Below are positions 27,334-36,193 of a DNA stretch of 64,000 bases, piece by piece. Both the position numbers and the translations under genes were made by a program. The stretch comes from Qipengyuania marisflavi. GTDB taxonomy: Bacteria; Pseudomonadota; Alphaproteobacteria; Sphingomonadales; Sphingomonadaceae. Below the pieces are notes generated by a model. It saw only the letters and a list, made by a program, of their open reading frames with translations. It did no database searches and was not told where the DNA came from. Position 1 is the stretch's first letter, and every line of letters begins with the position of its first letter. The DNA lies in contig NZ_VCAO01000003.1 in the NCBI RefSeq assembly GCF_005884405.1, positions 186,001 to 250,000 on the forward strand. Reading direction: 5' to 3'.

Positions 27334-27369
27334 GATCCCCGACCGGGGGACTGCTTCCGGCCGGGGATC
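27334..27369. terminator. Inverted repeat between convergent genes
   Basis: GATCCCCGACCGG (27334-27346) and CCGGCCGGGGATC (27357-27369) form a 13-base stem with one mismatch and a ten-base loop. It lies between the LytTR gene and the convergent UrcA locus. There is no T-run on either strand, so it could be a bidirectional weak terminator. Confidence 0.5.
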
Positions 27370-27388
27370 AGGTGGTCGGACTGGGGGG

Positions 27389-27709
27389 TCAGCCACCTAT
27401 GCCATATTGTTCAACAACGGCGTCATATTGGGCGCGGGCCGCGATCCGCGCCTTGGCGTAGCAGCGGCGCCCATCACCATCCTTCAGCCGCGTTCAGGTG
27501 CGCTGTTCCTGATAATTGCAGGCCGTACGCGCAGCTTGGTCGAGGCGACGCTGCAATGCTTTGCGATCCGATTTCTTCGTCAGGTCGATGTCGGTGTATG
27601 TGACTGTGAGATCGCGGTTGTAGCCAGCGGCATTCTGGGCAAATGCGGGCGTGGGCGCGGCGGCAAGGGCGAGCCCAAGCGCGGCGGCAATAGCAAGATT
27701 CTTCGCCAT
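27389..27709 (-). pseudogene. UrcA family protein, interrupted by an in-frame stop
   Basis: The frame starts at ATG 27709 with a signal peptide (MAKNLAIAAALGLALAAAPT..., cleaved after AFA) and runs through the UrcA core ending ACNYQEQRT, then meets TGA at 27496-27494. Without a frame change the next 34 codons read TRLKDGDGRRCYAKARIAA and on to QYDAVVEQYGIGG, then a second TGA at 27391-27389. The second half carries the second Cys and basic helix expected of UrcA proteins (about 105 residues). So the gene looks cut by one nonsense change. The 71-residue product may still be made. Confidence 0.75.
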
Positions 27710-27905
27710 TTTTCTATCCTTTCGATTGCAGCAAAGGTTTGGACGAGTTGCCCGGAAACACTGTGCCGACACACTTTGAATGCACCCATATTTTCCTCCC
27801 GGCAGCCCGGATTCGACGGGTGTTTCAGCGTTCTGACGACCTGCTGACCGTTACCGACCAAGTGCTGCTGGGCATCGGCGGGCGGCGAGCCTATGGTTCT
27901 TGGCG

Positions 27906-28172
27906 ATGATCCTGACAGTGCTCTTCATTCTGGGTGTGGCGAATTTTGCCGTTCACAAGGCCGTGCTGGAAAGCGGGCATCCCTTTCTGGCGAGCGTGCC
28001 TGCGGCGCTGCGCGCCAATGGCGGGCGGATTTCTCTGACAGCGGAATTTATCATCCTGCTTTCGGCCATGTTGCTGGCCAATGGCGGGTGGAGCAGCGCG
28101 GGATGGGCTTATGCGTTCTACAGCGCTTGCAATGGCGTGGCCGGGTGGACAATGCTCCGGCGCGCTGAATAA
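27906..28172 (+). CDS. Small membrane protein
   Basis: An 88-residue protein with predicted membrane helices at about 1-18, 43-60 and possibly 65-80. I do not recognise a family. It starts at ATG 27906 or TTG 27900. The sequence includes FILGVANFAVHKAVLESGHP and a glycine-rich GGWSSAGWAYAFYSACNG. It is possibly co-transcribed with the lipid-kinase-like gene 50 bases downstream. Confidence 0.65.
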   Translation: MILTVLFILGVANFAVHKAVLESGHPFLASVPAALRANGGRISLTAEFIILLSAMLLANGGWSSAGWAYAFYSACNGVAGWTMLRRAE

Positions 28173-28222
28173 TCCTGTTGCCAGCTGCGGGAACAAGCTG
28201 AGGCTTTCCGCGCTCTCGTTCT

Positions 28223-29077
28223 ATGACAGACCAATCCAGAATGTGGCTCGTGACCAATGCCCGCAGCGGCAGCAACACCGCCGATGCGCTGGTGGCGCTT
28301 TATGATTGCTGCGACGCGCGCGGCATCGTTGTGGAACGCCAGATCGACTTTCCTGACGAAGAATTGCCGACCCCCGAGCAGCTGGATGAGGCGGGCGTTG
28401 GCTGTCTGGCGATCTATACTGGCGATGGAACACTGAATGCGGCGATCACCGCCCTGTATGGCTGGGGCGGCTCGATCCTGGTGCTGCCCGGCGGGACGAT
28501 GAATTTGCTTAGCATCCGCCTGCACGGTGACGTGGATGCGCCCATAGTGATCGAACGCTATGCCAATCAGGCGGTGCGCCCGGTGCGCCCGCTGATGGCG
28601 CGGTGCGAGAAGGGCGACGCGCTGGCCGGACTGTTGGCGGGGCCGGGCACAGCCTGGGGTTCGGTTCGCGAGGCCATGCGTGATTTCGACCTCTCCGCGA
28701 TTGCGGAAACCGCCAGTCAGGCGATCAACGAGACCACGGCCGGCACGATGCTGCGCTGCGCAGAGCCAGCTCGGGGCAGGCCTGAAGGCTATCCCCTGAT
28801 CGAGTTTTCCCCCAGCGACCGCGGGATGCAGCTGGACGGGTTCTCGTCGGAGACTACAGGCGAATTGCTGCAGCAAAGCTGGGCGCTGCTGCGCCGCCAG
28901 TTCCGTGAAGGGCCGCATATCCGGTTGGGGCTGTTCGATGAAGTCACGCTTGAGAGCGTCGACGGTGGCCCGGTCGAGGTGTTGATTGATGGCGAACCGG
29001 CCACACTTGGCCCGCGCGCAACATTCACAGTGGCAGCATGCGAGGTCGATCTGCTAGCGACCGATCATGGGTACTGA
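28223..29077 (+). CDS. Diacylglycerol/lipid kinase catalytic domain protein
   Basis: A 284-residue protein with the DAGK catalytic motifs: NARSGSN near the start, YTGDGTLNAAITAL (nucleotide-binding GDGT) and LPGGTMNLL. The C-terminal half is the beta-sandwich of the family. Members phosphorylate diacylglycerol, sphingoid bases or other lipids, which is interesting in a sphingolipid-making order, but the substrate cannot be told. The end overlaps the phosphoesterase gene by 11 bases. Confidence 0.87.
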   Translation: MTDQSRMWLVTNARSGSNTADALVALYDCCDARGIVVERQIDFPDEELPTPEQLDEAGVGCLAIYTGDGTLNAAITALYGWGGSILVLPGGTMNLLSIRLHGDVDAPIVIERYANQAVRPVRPLMARCEKGDALAGLLAGPGTAWGSVREAMRDFDLSAIAETASQAINETTAGTMLRCAEPARGRPEGYPLIEFSPSDRGMQLDGFSSETTGELLQQSWALLRRQFREGPHIRLGLFDEVTLESVDGGPVEVLIDGEPATLGPRATFTVAACEVDLLATDHGY

Positions 29078-29927
29078 CAACACGCGGATTTTTCACCTCT
29101 CGGACATCCACTTCGGCCTTGAGGACAATCGCGCGCTCGATTGGGTGGTGCAGGAAATTGCCGAGCGCCGCCCGGACGCGGTGGCGATTACCGGCGATCT
29201 GACCATGCGTGCGCGGCACCGCGAATTTGCCGCCGCAACGCATTGGATCATGTCGCTGGGCATTCCCGTGACGGTTGAAATCGGCAATCACGACATGCCT
29301 TATTTTAACCCGGTCGAGCGGTTCTTTGCGCCCTATCGCCGGTTTCAGGGCATGGAGAGCGTGGTTGAGCGCGAACTTAACCTGCCGGGCCTGGCGATTG
29401 TGCCGCTGAAGACTGCCGTGCGGATGCAGCCCCGGGCCAATTGGTCGAAGGGCTGGATCAGCAAGCGGGCGCTGGAAAAATGCCTGACTGCGATCGACGC
29501 CCTGCCTCCTGGTGTCAAAGCGCTGGTGACCGCGCACCATCCGCTGCGCGAGGTCGGCACGGCAGGCACGGCACTTACCCATGGCGGCAACAATGCGCTG
29601 GCGGAACTGGCCAAGCGTCCCGTTGCCGCAGTGTTGTCGGGGCATGTCCATGATGCGTTCGATATCGTCGAAGCGACCACCAATGGCCCGGTGCGGATGA
29701 TTGGTGCGGGGACTTTGTCCAAGCGCACGCGCTCGACTCCGCCAAGCTATAACGAGCTGATGTGGGACGGGCAGGATTTGACCGTGTGTGTGCGCAATCT
29801 GGAAGATATCGCGACGCCGTCCATGCAGATCGACGACGTCCCGGAAAATGCCCTGCCGCCGCGTGAACCGGGCGAGCCGGTCGCACCGATCCGTCAGGTG
29901 CCGCGCGTAGACCCGCCGGTGCACTGA
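29067..29927 (+). CDS. Calcineurin-like metallophosphoesterase (CpdA-like)
   Basis: A 286-residue enzyme with the metal-binding motifs FHLSDIHFG (D-x-H), ITGDLTMRAR (GD), IGNHDMPYF (GNHD), TAHHPL and SGHVHDAFD (GHxH). These resemble class III 3',5'-cyclic nucleotide phosphodiesterases and related enzymes. Its coupling to a lipid-kinase-like gene could equally suggest a phospholipid substrate. Convergent with the TylF-like gene. Confidence 0.9.
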   Translation: MGTDNTRIFHLSDIHFGLEDNRALDWVVQEIAERRPDAVAITGDLTMRARHREFAAATHWIMSLGIPVTVEIGNHDMPYFNPVERFFAPYRRFQGMESVVERELNLPGLAIVPLKTAVRMQPRANWSKGWISKRALEKCLTAIDALPPGVKALVTAHHPLREVGTAGTALTHGGNNALAELAKRPVAAVLSGHVHDAFDIVEATTNGPVRMIGAGTLSKRTRSTPPSYNELMWDGQDLTVCVRNLEDIATPSMQIDDVPENALPPREPGEPVAPIRQVPRVDPPVH

Positions 29928-29943
29928 CCGCGGCGGCGACTTT

Positions 29944-30621
29944 CTATTCGATAATCACCGCCGCCTGCATATTGGCAAAGGCGAGATAGCGATACTTCAG
30001 GCCAGCAAGCTTGCAGACCTCCTGCCAAGCGCGAAACTCGCCTTGCTGCCAGTTGGGGTAGCCGTAATATTCGTCGAAAATGATGACGCTGCCAGTGGTC
30101 AGGCGCGGGGCGATCGTCTCCAGGACATAGCGCGCGCTGGCGTAAGTATCGCAATCGAGGTGGCACAGCCGCACGGGCGCGTCAGGATGCTCAGCTAGGA
30201 ATGACGGCACTGTGTCTTCAAACCAGCCCTTGATCAGTGCGACATTGCTGCTGACCTTGGGCAAATTCCCTCCCAGATCGAATGCACCCTTGGGCAAATG
30301 ATAGCCGGTCCAGTCTTCGGCCAGCCCGGTGAAACTGTCGAAGCCATACAGCCGCTCGCCGGGGAAGCGCTTGGCGAGATGGTTGATCGACACCCCCTCG
30401 AACACGCCAAATTCCAGCATCATCCCGCTCTCAAGCTGTGCGTGTGACGCGGCATAATCCCACAGCTCTTCGCGCAGCCGGAAGATCATCGCCTGATCGA
30501 GGTGCTGCGCTGCATAATCGGCGGATTGCCGCGCCGCCGCTTCGCGCAACAGATCGTAGACCTCGATCTTGTAAGGCGAGAGCATCCGCGTGAGAGCGTG
30601 CTTGATCCGGCGCAAGGGCAT
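29944..30621 (-). CDS. TylF/macrocin O-methyltransferase-like protein
   Basis: A 225-residue SAM-dependent methyltransferase. LEFGVFEGVSINHLAKRFP is the SAM-binding region, LYGFDSFTGL and LCHLDCDTYASARYVLE are TylF-family hallmarks, and FDEYYGYPNWQQGE carries the metal-binding Asp. I chose ATG 30621, since the longer frame to 30795 crosses the rpsI terminator and overlaps rpsI. The acceptor is unknown; such proteins often act on sugars or aromatic hydroxyls. Confidence 0.85.
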   Translation of the reverse strand: MPLRRIKHALTRMLSPYKIEVYDLLREAAARQSADYAAQHLDQAMIFRLREELWDYAASHAQLESGMMLEFGVFEGVSINHLAKRFPGERLYGFDSFTGLAEDWTGYHLPKGAFDLGGNLPKVSSNVALIKGWFEDTVPSFLAEHPDAPVRLCHLDCDTYASARYVLETIAPRLTTGSVIIFDEYYGYPNWQQGEFRAWQEVCKLAGLKYRYLAFANMQAAVIIE

Positions 30622-30680
30622 CGCGCCCTTCAAGCGGCAAACCAGCGGATTGGCAATCCTTTGTGCAGTGCTGGCGGGCA

Positions 30681-30716
30681 AGAAAAAAGGCGACCCCGTT
30701 GCCAGGGCCGCCTTCT
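30681..30716 (-). terminator. Intrinsic terminator of rplM-rpsI
   Basis: On the - strand, AAGGCGGCCC pairs with GGGTCGCCTT (one mismatch) around a short loop and is followed by a T-rich run ending TTTTTTCT. This is a textbook Rho-independent terminator, 33 bases after the rpsI stop. Confidence 0.9.
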
Positions 30717-30748
30717 TTTGGCGATCACATGGATCGGTTGGAAGCGGC

Positions 30749-31279
30749 TTAACGCTTCGAGAACTGGAAGCTCTTGCGTGCCTTGGCACGGCCATACTTC
30801 TTACGCTCGACCACGCGGCTGTCGCGGGTCAGGAAGCCAGCGGCCTTGACGGCTGCGCGCAGCGTCGGTTCGTAGCGCGTCAGTGCCTGGCTGATGCCGT
30901 GCTTCACAGCGCCAGCCTGGCCCGACAGACCGCCGCCCTTGACCGTAGCGACGATGTCGTACTGGCCCTGGCGTTCGGTGATGGCGAACGGCTGATCGAT
31001 CACGAGGCGCAGCGTGGGACGTGCAAAATACACTTCCTGATCGCGGCCATTGATAGTGATCTTGCCCGTGCCCGGCTTCAGCCAGACGCGTGCCTTGGCA
31101 TCCTTGCGGCGGCCAGTGGCATAGGCGCGACCCTGCTTGTCGAGCACCTGCTCGCGCAGGGGAACTTCGGCCTTGGCAGCGATTTCAGCGGCGTCGCCTT
31201 CCGGCGCGCCCCCGGCGATGTCTTTCAGATCAGCGAGATCGGTGACGGTTTCGCCACTGGTGTTGGTGGTGTCGGCCAT
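30749..31279 (-). CDS. rpsI: 30S ribosomal protein S9
   Basis: A 176-residue S9. The core (about 48-176) starts [19 protein letters not shown] and ends in the basic tail [17 protein letters not shown] that reaches the P-site tRNA. An N-terminal extension of about 45 acidic residues is longer than in E. coli (130 residues) but usual in sphingomonads. It directly follows rplM; the rpsI ATG and rplM stop share one base. Confidence 0.98.
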   Translation of the reverse strand: MADTTNTSGETVTDLADLKDIAGGAPEGDAAEIAAKAEVPLREQVLDKQGRAYATGRRKDAKARVWLKPGTGKITINGRDQEVYFARPTLRLVIDQPFAITERQGQYDIVATVKGGGLSGQAGAVKHGISQALTRYEPTLRAAVKAAGFLTRDSRVVERKKYGRAKARKSFQFSKR

Positions 31280-31758
31280 TACGCGGCAGCCTTGTTCTTG
31301 CGGTTCATCGAGGCGACATCGAGCACTTCGGGCTGCTGCCCGTCATGCGGATGCTCGGTGCCGTTGTAGAGGTGGAGCGCCTTCATCTGCGCACGGCCCA
31401 GCGGGCCACGCGGGATCATGCGCGTCACGGCTTTTTCAATCACACGCTCGGGGAAACGACCTTCCAGCACCTTGGCCGGGGTGGTTTCCTTGATACCGCC
31501 GGGGTGGCCGGTGTGCTTGTAATAGATCTTGCCGGTCATCTTCTTGCCGGTGAACTTCACCTTGTCGGCATTGAGGATGATGACGTGATCGCCGCAATCG
31601 ACATGCGGGGTGTAGCTGGGCTTGTGCTTGCCGCGCAGCAAATTGGCGACAATCGCTGCCAGACGGCCCACGACGAGCCCTTCGGCGTCGATAATGTGCC
31701 ACTTCTTTTCGACCTCGGCCGGTTTGATCGACCGGGTGGTCTTGGTGAGAGCCTTCAT
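31279..31758 (-). CDS. rplM: 50S ribosomal protein L13
   Basis: A 159-residue L13. [35 protein letters not shown] and the [18 protein letters not shown] signature are present. The ATG at 31758 matches the family start [20 protein letters not shown]; the longer frame is not conserved. First gene of the operon with rpsI. Confidence 0.98.
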   Translation of the reverse strand: MKALTKTTRSIKPAEVEKKWHIIDAEGLVVGRLAAIVANLLRGKHKPSYTPHVDCGDHVIILNADKVKFTGKKMTGKIYYKHTGHPGGIKETTPAKVLEGRFPERVIEKAVTRMIPRGPLGRAQMKALHLYNGTEHPHDGQQPEVLDVASMNRKNKAAA

Positions 31759-31854
31759 GGCTGTGATATCCGTTTCTAGTGTTTGCAGCACTTGCCGCTG
31801 AGGCAAGCACCCGTCCGGCGAATCCGGGTTTGTCCGAATTTGCGAAGCGCGGAC

Positions 31855-31883
31855 CAAATGGCGCCGACACCCCGATTAGTCAA
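31855..31883 (-). promoter_or_regulatory. Possible rplM-rpsI promoter
   Basis: Reading leftward, TTGACT (31883-31878) is followed after 17 bases by CATTTG (31860-31855), about 100 bases before the rplM ATG. The -35 is good, the -10 poor. The leader between it and rplM could hold an L13 autoregulatory structure, but I cannot show one. The rest of the gap, up to 31960, has no other visible gene. Confidence 0.4.
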
Positions 31884-31960
31884 GCAAATCCGCCCGTCTT
31901 GGCTGCGGTAAAATAATACCGCAGCATAATATCGCAACGGTTTTGCGCGCATCTGGCGGG

Positions 31961-32707
31961 TCAGAAAGCGGCCAGTGTCCAGCGCTCTTTTGCTGTGCGC
32001 TGAGTGTCGGCGATGCGCGAGACGATCATTTTCTCGCAGGTATCCAGCAGGCCAGACGCTGGATCGATATGGGTGACCAGCGTAATTTCCAGCTCACCTG
32101 CTGTCCCGTCGGGTAGCGGTATGGTGCGCGTCACCGTGCTGGCGCCGGGTGCGGGAAAGAACAGATCGAGCGGGACAGTGCTGACCAGCGCCGCCGACGT
32201 CTGATGCAATTGCGCGATAAAGCTGCGCGAATCCGCGCTCGCATGTTTGCCCAGAGCAGCCAGCGCCGCATCCACCGCGCTTGTCATATCGCTATCCGCC
32301 GTGGCGGGAGAATTGACGATCCGGCCATCCGCATCGAGCAGTGCGGGAAACAGCCCCGTGACATCGCGCTGGCGCTCAAGCGCGGCTAGCGGGGCGAGTG
32401 CTGCAGGTGCCTCGACTTCGCAGCTCAGCTGGCGGCCAGCAATCTGCATCCCGCGGCCCACGACTTCAAAACGGCATTCCCAATCGCGTGTGACCACCAG
32501 CGCTGCGCCGCCGACCAGCTCACGCTCCAGCACCCGCTGCAACCGCATGGCGTGCGGCGGGGCGCTCAGTTTGCCAGTCGCTCTGGCCGGGGCAGCGGTG
32601 ACACCCAGCGCTGCCAGCGGGGCGAGGGCCATCACGCCCATGACTTCCAGCACCGACCGGCGATTAATGCGCCCCATGTCTTTCATCCCCCCAAAGCTCC
32701 CAGTCAT
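31961..32707 (-). CDS. Tat-exported protein of unknown function
   Basis: A 248-residue protein with a twin-arginine-type leader (RINRRSVLEVMGVMALAPL) and an Ala-rich cleavage region near APARA. The mature part has no motif I recognise; CEVEAPAALAPLAALERQRD is central. Start ATG 32707 overlaps the cutA stop (ATGA); ATG 32686 or 32677 would also keep the leader. It is possibly a periplasmic protein in a cutA-ctaA transcript. Confidence 0.78.
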   Translation of the reverse strand: MTGSFGGMKDMGRINRRSVLEVMGVMALAPLAALGVTAAPARATGKLSAPPHAMRLQRVLERELVGGAALVVTRDWECRFEVVGRGMQIAGRQLSCEVEAPAALAPLAALERQRDVTGLFPALLDADGRIVNSPATADSDMTSAVDAALAALGKHASADSRSFIAQLHQTSAALVSTVPLDLFFPAPGASTVTRTIPLPDGTAGELEITLVTHIDPASGLLDTCEKMIVSRIADTQRTAKERWTLAAF

Positions 32708-32994
32708 TGCGCCGTGCCGCTCCCCGCAGAATCGCAGCGCCAGCCCATTATTGCGGGGGTGTCATAAGGGTGCAGGGCCTCAAGCCGGGTGACTGCGCGG
32801 TCCAGCAGGCTGGCATCCGTTTTGATCAGCGCCGGAATTTCTTCGCCCGCGCCCATTTCGCCCTGCCAGCAGAATAGCGAGCGGATCGGGCCGCCGATAT
32901 TGATGCAGCCGATCAGATTTTCTGCGAGCAATTGACCGCCCAATCGCTCCGCAGTCGCAGCATCGGGGAAGGGGCAATAGATCAGTGCCGTCAT
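32704..32994 (-). CDS. cutA: CutA divalent-ion tolerance family protein
   Basis: A 96-residue CutA1-like trimeric protein. LIYCPFPDAATAERLGGQLL, LIGCINIGGPIRSLFCWQGE and ALHPYDTPAI follow the family pattern, including the conserved Cys in CINI and the YDTP motif. Its role is uncertain; it was linked to copper tolerance in E. coli. The ATG at 32994 overlaps the ctaA stop, and the stop overlaps the next start, so three genes are translationally coupled. Confidence 0.92.
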   Translation of the reverse strand: MTALIYCPFPDAATAERLGGQLLAENLIGCINIGGPIRSLFCWQGEMGAGEEIPALIKTDASLLDRAVTRLEALHPYDTPAIMGWRCDSAGSGTAQ

Positions 32995-34043
32995 GCGCGC
33001 CGCCCCAGCACGTGTGCGCCCCAGGCGAAGCAGGCGACCAGCAACGCGCCGACCACCTGATGCGCCACCGCCAGCCACAGCGCGACGCCGGTCATCACTG
33101 TGGCAATGCCCAGCAGTATCTGCGTGCCGAAGGCGCTGTGAATGGCAATCGAGGCGCGTCTCTCAAGCGGTTTCACCCGGCGCGCCATCACAATCAGCGC
33201 CGCCACCGCGGCCCACGCCCACCAGCGATGCAGGAAATGGATCAGGAAGGGATCGTGCGTTGCAGCATAGAAAAATCCGCGCGCGCCATCGTATTCGGGG
33301 ATCAGGCGGCCCTGCATCAACGGCCAGCTATCCGAAGCCAGTCCGGCATTCAGCCCCGCGACCCATGCCCCCAGCAACAGCTGGACGAACAGGATCGCCG
33401 CCACCCAGCTGGCCATTGCAGTCCATCTTGCGGGAGCCGCTGCGGGGTCGCGATCCAGGGCGCGCAGGTCCAGCGCGGTCCAGACCAGCCCGCCGAGTGT
33501 GAAAAAAGCGGTCAGCAGATGGATCGACAGCCAGAAATGGCTGACATCGGTCATCTCTCCCGACAGCCCGCTGCGTACCATGAACCAGCCGAACACGCCC
33601 TGCAGCCCGCCCAGCGCCAGCAATGCGACCAGCCGCAGCTTATATCCGGCAGGGATCGCCCGGCGCACCCAGAACCATGCCAGCGGCAGCGCGAAAGCGA
33701 TTCCGATCAAGCGGCCCAGCAGGCGGTGAAACCACTCCCAGAAAAAGATGAATTTGAACGCGGCAAGATCCATTCCGGCGGGTCCGGTTTCGTTGCGATA
33801 TTCAGGTGTCTGGCGGTACAGATCGAACTCTTGCTGCCACTGCGCCTCGTCCAGGGGGGGCAAGGTGCCGCTGACCGGGTTCCACTGCGTGATCGACAGC
33901 CCGCTTTCGGTCAGCCGGGTAATCCCGCCCACTGCAACCATCAGCACCACCATGGCCGCCACGATCAACAGCCACAGCGCAATGGCGCGGGGCCGTGTTT
34001 GCGCCGGGTCTTGCGCGGCAGTTTTCAGGACTTGGGGAGACAT
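32991..34043 (-). CDS. ctaA: Heme A synthase (COX15/CtaA)
   Basis: A 350-residue membrane enzyme with about eight helices that oxidises heme O to heme A for cytochrome aa3 oxidase. The N-terminal VGGITRLTESGLSITQWNP and the EFDLYRQTPEY, FIFFWEWFHRLLGR segments with the paired His motifs match type-2 (proteobacterial) CtaA. ATG 34043 (MSPQVLK) is preferred to 34085. Divergent from the MerC-like gene. Confidence 0.95.
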   Translation of the reverse strand: MSPQVLKTAAQDPAQTRPRAIALWLLIVAAMVVLMVAVGGITRLTESGLSITQWNPVSGTLPPLDEAQWQQEFDLYRQTPEYRNETGPAGMDLAAFKFIFFWEWFHRLLGRLIGIAFALPLAWFWVRRAIPAGYKLRLVALLALGGLQGVFGWFMVRSGLSGEMTDVSHFWLSIHLLTAFFTLGGLVWTALDLRALDRDPAAAPARWTAMASWVAAILFVQLLLGAWVAGLNAGLASDSWPLMQGRLIPEYDGARGFFYAATHDPFLIHFLHRWWAWAAVAALIVMARRVKPLERRASIAIHSAFGTQILLGIATVMTGVALWLAVAHQVVGALLVACFAWGAHVLGRRA

Positions 34044-34184
34044 GGCCGCCTGTGTGATGACGCGCGCCGCCTTTCGCAAGGGCAAAACGAATTGCGCGGC
34101 TATCGCCTCTCCGCCGATGGCGAAATTACAGCGGAACAGGGCATTCCCCTTGCATCACGTTACATCGTCACATATCTGTGTTGC

Positions 34185-34589
34185 ATGTTGCAACGTGCCA
34201 TTTCCCCGATTCGTCGGCGGCTCGACCGTGCGGGCATCTTCCTGTCGGGTGCGTGTGCGGTGCATTGCCTGCTGTCGATTGTGCTGGTGTCCGGTCTGGG
34301 TCTGGGCGAGGAGCTGTTTCTCTCGCCCGACATCCACCGCATCGGCCTGGTGATCGCAACGCTGATTGCGGCGGTTGCGATTGGCTGGGGCGCGCTGCGT
34401 CACCGCATGGCTGCACCCTTTGTGGTGGCGATGACCGGCCTGACATTTATGGGCGGCGCACTGGCGGTGCCGCATGGTGCGAAAGAGGCGATCCTGACCA
34501 TCATCGGCGTCGCATTGGTCTCGCTCGGCCACATCCTCAACATGCGCCATACGCACTCCGCGTCTTGCGCGGAGCGTTGCAAGGATTAA
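34185..34589 (+). CDS. MerC-domain membrane protein
   Basis: A 134-residue protein with four predicted helices and the paired-Cys motif [15 protein letters not shown] in helix 1, as in MerC. A second Cys pair (SASCAERC) lies near the C-terminus. In mer operons MerC moves Hg(II) inward, but stand-alone MerC-like proteins are common in alphaproteobacteria and their role is unclear. No other mer gene is present. The start codon lies inside the small inverted repeat TTGCA-TGT-TGCAA (34181-34193). It ends 10 bases before thiSG. Confidence 0.83.
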   Translation: MLQRAISPIRRRLDRAGIFLSGACAVHCLLSIVLVSGLGLGEELFLSPDIHRIGLVIATLIAAVAIGWGALRHRMAAPFVVAMTGLTFMGGALAVPHGAKEAILTIIGVALVSLGHILNMRHTHSASCAERCKD

Positions 34590-34599
34590 GTGGCGGGGC

Positions 34600-35580
34600 A
34601 TGACAGCCCCTATCTCCCTGACCGTTAACGGCGAACTGCGCCGCACTTCTGCCACCACAATAGCCGCGCTGGTGCGCGAACTGGACCTCGACCCGGCCAA
34701 GGTCGCGGTTGAACGCAATGGCGTGATCGCCCCGCGCAGCGAATTGGCGCAGCATCCGGTCAGTGACGGCGATACGCTGGAAATCGTCCATTTCGTCGGC
34801 GGCGGCAGCGGGGATGACAGCTGGACCGTGGCGGGCCGTACCTTCACCTCGCGGCTGATTGTCGGGACCGGCAAATATAAGGATTTTGCGCAGAACGCCG
34901 CCGCGCTGGAGGCTTCGGGCGCGGAAATCGTCACCGTGGCGGTCCGCAGGGTCAATGTCAGCGATCCCAAGGCGCCGATGCTGACCGACTTCATCGACCC
35001 GAAAAAGACGACCTATCTGCCCAATACCGCAGGCTGCTTCACCGCCGACGACGCGATCCGCACCTTGCGGCTGGCGCGCGAGGCGGGTGGTTGGGATCTG
35101 GTCAAGCTGGAGGTGCTGGGCGAGGCGCGCACACTCTATCCCGATATGCGCGAGACGCTCAAGGCCACTGAAATCCTTGCGAATGAGGGCTTCCTGCCGA
35201 TGGTCTATTGCACCGATGACCCCATCGCGGCGAAGCAGTTGGAAGAGGCGGGCGCCGTGGCGGTCATGCCTCTGGGCGCGCCAATCGGCAGCGGGCTGGG
35301 CATCCAGAACCGCGTGACCATCCGCCTGATCGTCGAAGGCGCCAGCGTGCCCGTGCTGGTCGATGCCGGTGTTGGCACTGCCAGCGATGCAGCTGTGGCG
35401 ATGGAACTGGGCTGCGACGGTGTGCTGATGAACACCGCCATTGCCGAGGCGAAAGACCCCATCCGCATGGCCCGCGCGATGAAACTGGCAGTCGAGGCCG
35501 GGCGACACGCCTATCTCAGCGGCCGCATGGCCACGCGCAAATATGCCGACCCCAGCTCGCCACTGGCGGGCTTGATCTAG
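34600..35580 (+). CDS. thiG: Fused sulfur carrier ThiS / thiazole synthase ThiG
   Basis: A 326-residue fusion. Residues 1-68 are a ThiS ubiquitin-like domain ending in a di-glycine (VHFVGG) that continues into GSGDDSW; residues about 75-326 are ThiG. ThiG makes the thiazole phosphate of thiamine from DXP, glycine-derived imine and ThiS-thiocarboxylate. The Schiff-base Lys is in [16 protein letters not shown], and the phosphate loop is GVGTASDAA with [14 protein letters not shown]. ThiS normally needs a free C-terminal Gly-Gly. No TPP riboswitch fits in the 10-base gap upstream. Confidence 0.93.
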   Translation: MTAPISLTVNGELRRTSATTIAALVRELDLDPAKVAVERNGVIAPRSELAQHPVSDGDTLEIVHFVGGGSGDDSWTVAGRTFTSRLIVGTGKYKDFAQNAAALEASGAEIVTVAVRRVNVSDPKAPMLTDFIDPKKTTYLPNTAGCFTADDAIRTLRLAREAGGWDLVKLEVLGEARTLYPDMRETLKATEILANEGFLPMVYCTDDPIAAKQLEEAGAVAVMPLGAPIGSGLGIQNRVTIRLIVEGASVPVLVDAGVGTASDAAVAMELGCDGVLMNTAIAEAKDPIRMARAMKLAVEAGRHAYLSGRMATRKYADPSSPLAGLI

Positions 35581-35652
35581 ACCAATTTAGGCCATCAACA
35601 CCAATTGTTAACCAAGTTCGGTGACATTCACCCTGCAACAGGGAGTGCCATC

Positions 35653-36180
35653 ATGGCCGTCACGAATGCCGCATCGCTCACCATCGCCGAAATGCGCGAA
35701 TTCGCCAGCTTCACCGCTGCCGAACAGCGCTATATCCGCCGCAGTCTCGATATCGGTCTGGGGCGCTGTGATGCGTTTCGTGTCTGGGGCCGCAACGCGG
35801 TCGAAAACGCCGCGATCCGCAGCCAATATGTCGCTTATCAGGAATTGAAGGCGCTGCGCCAATCGGTGCCGCAGGATTCGGGTTTCGACCGGATCGAAGG
35901 GTTTGTCGGCAAGCTCACCCGCGTGGCCGCTTTCGACCTTGCGCAGGAACGCATGGACAGTTTCTCCGCCTTCCGCTTCCTCTACGAACGCCTGCTGGGC
36001 GCCGAAGCGCGTCCGTGGCTGCCCAGCGCCTTCTGCGCCGCCGCAGCCCTGCCGCAAATTCGCCCTGAACGCCGTCGGATGCTGCTGCAATCCATCAGCG
36101 AAGCCGCCGCAACCGCGCCAGGCTGGAGCGACCGCGCACCCAGCTTCTATCCGGAGTTCATCGAGGAAGTGGCTGCGTAA
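35653..36180 (+). CDS. Hypothetical alpha-helical protein
   Basis: A 175-residue soluble protein with no recognised domain. It is rich in Ala, Arg and Glu and likely all helical; SLTIAEMREFASFTAAEQRY is near the start. The ATG at 35653 is the first with a plausible upstream purine-rich stretch (AGGGAG at 35639-35644). It stands alone after thiSG and is convergent with the lipoprotein gene. Confidence 0.65.
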   Translation: MAVTNAASLTIAEMREFASFTAAEQRYIRRSLDIGLGRCDAFRVWGRNAVENAAIRSQYVAYQELKALRQSVPQDSGFDRIEGFVGKLTRVAAFDLAQERMDSFSAFRFLYERLLGAEARPWLPSAFCAAAALPQIRPERRRMLLQSISEAAATAPGWSDRAPSFYPEFIEEVAA

Positions 36181-36193
36181 GAGCCACAGTCGT

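Noticed and set aside
32985-34184. N-terminal 400 codons of the long + strand frame that ends in the MerC-like protein
   Set aside because: This part is antisense to ctaA and low-complexity; only the part from ATG 34185 matches a family.
34590-34599. TPP riboswitch before the thiSG fusion
   Set aside because: Only ten bases separate the MerC-like stop from the thiSG start, and no thi-box sequence was seen in the upstream coding region.
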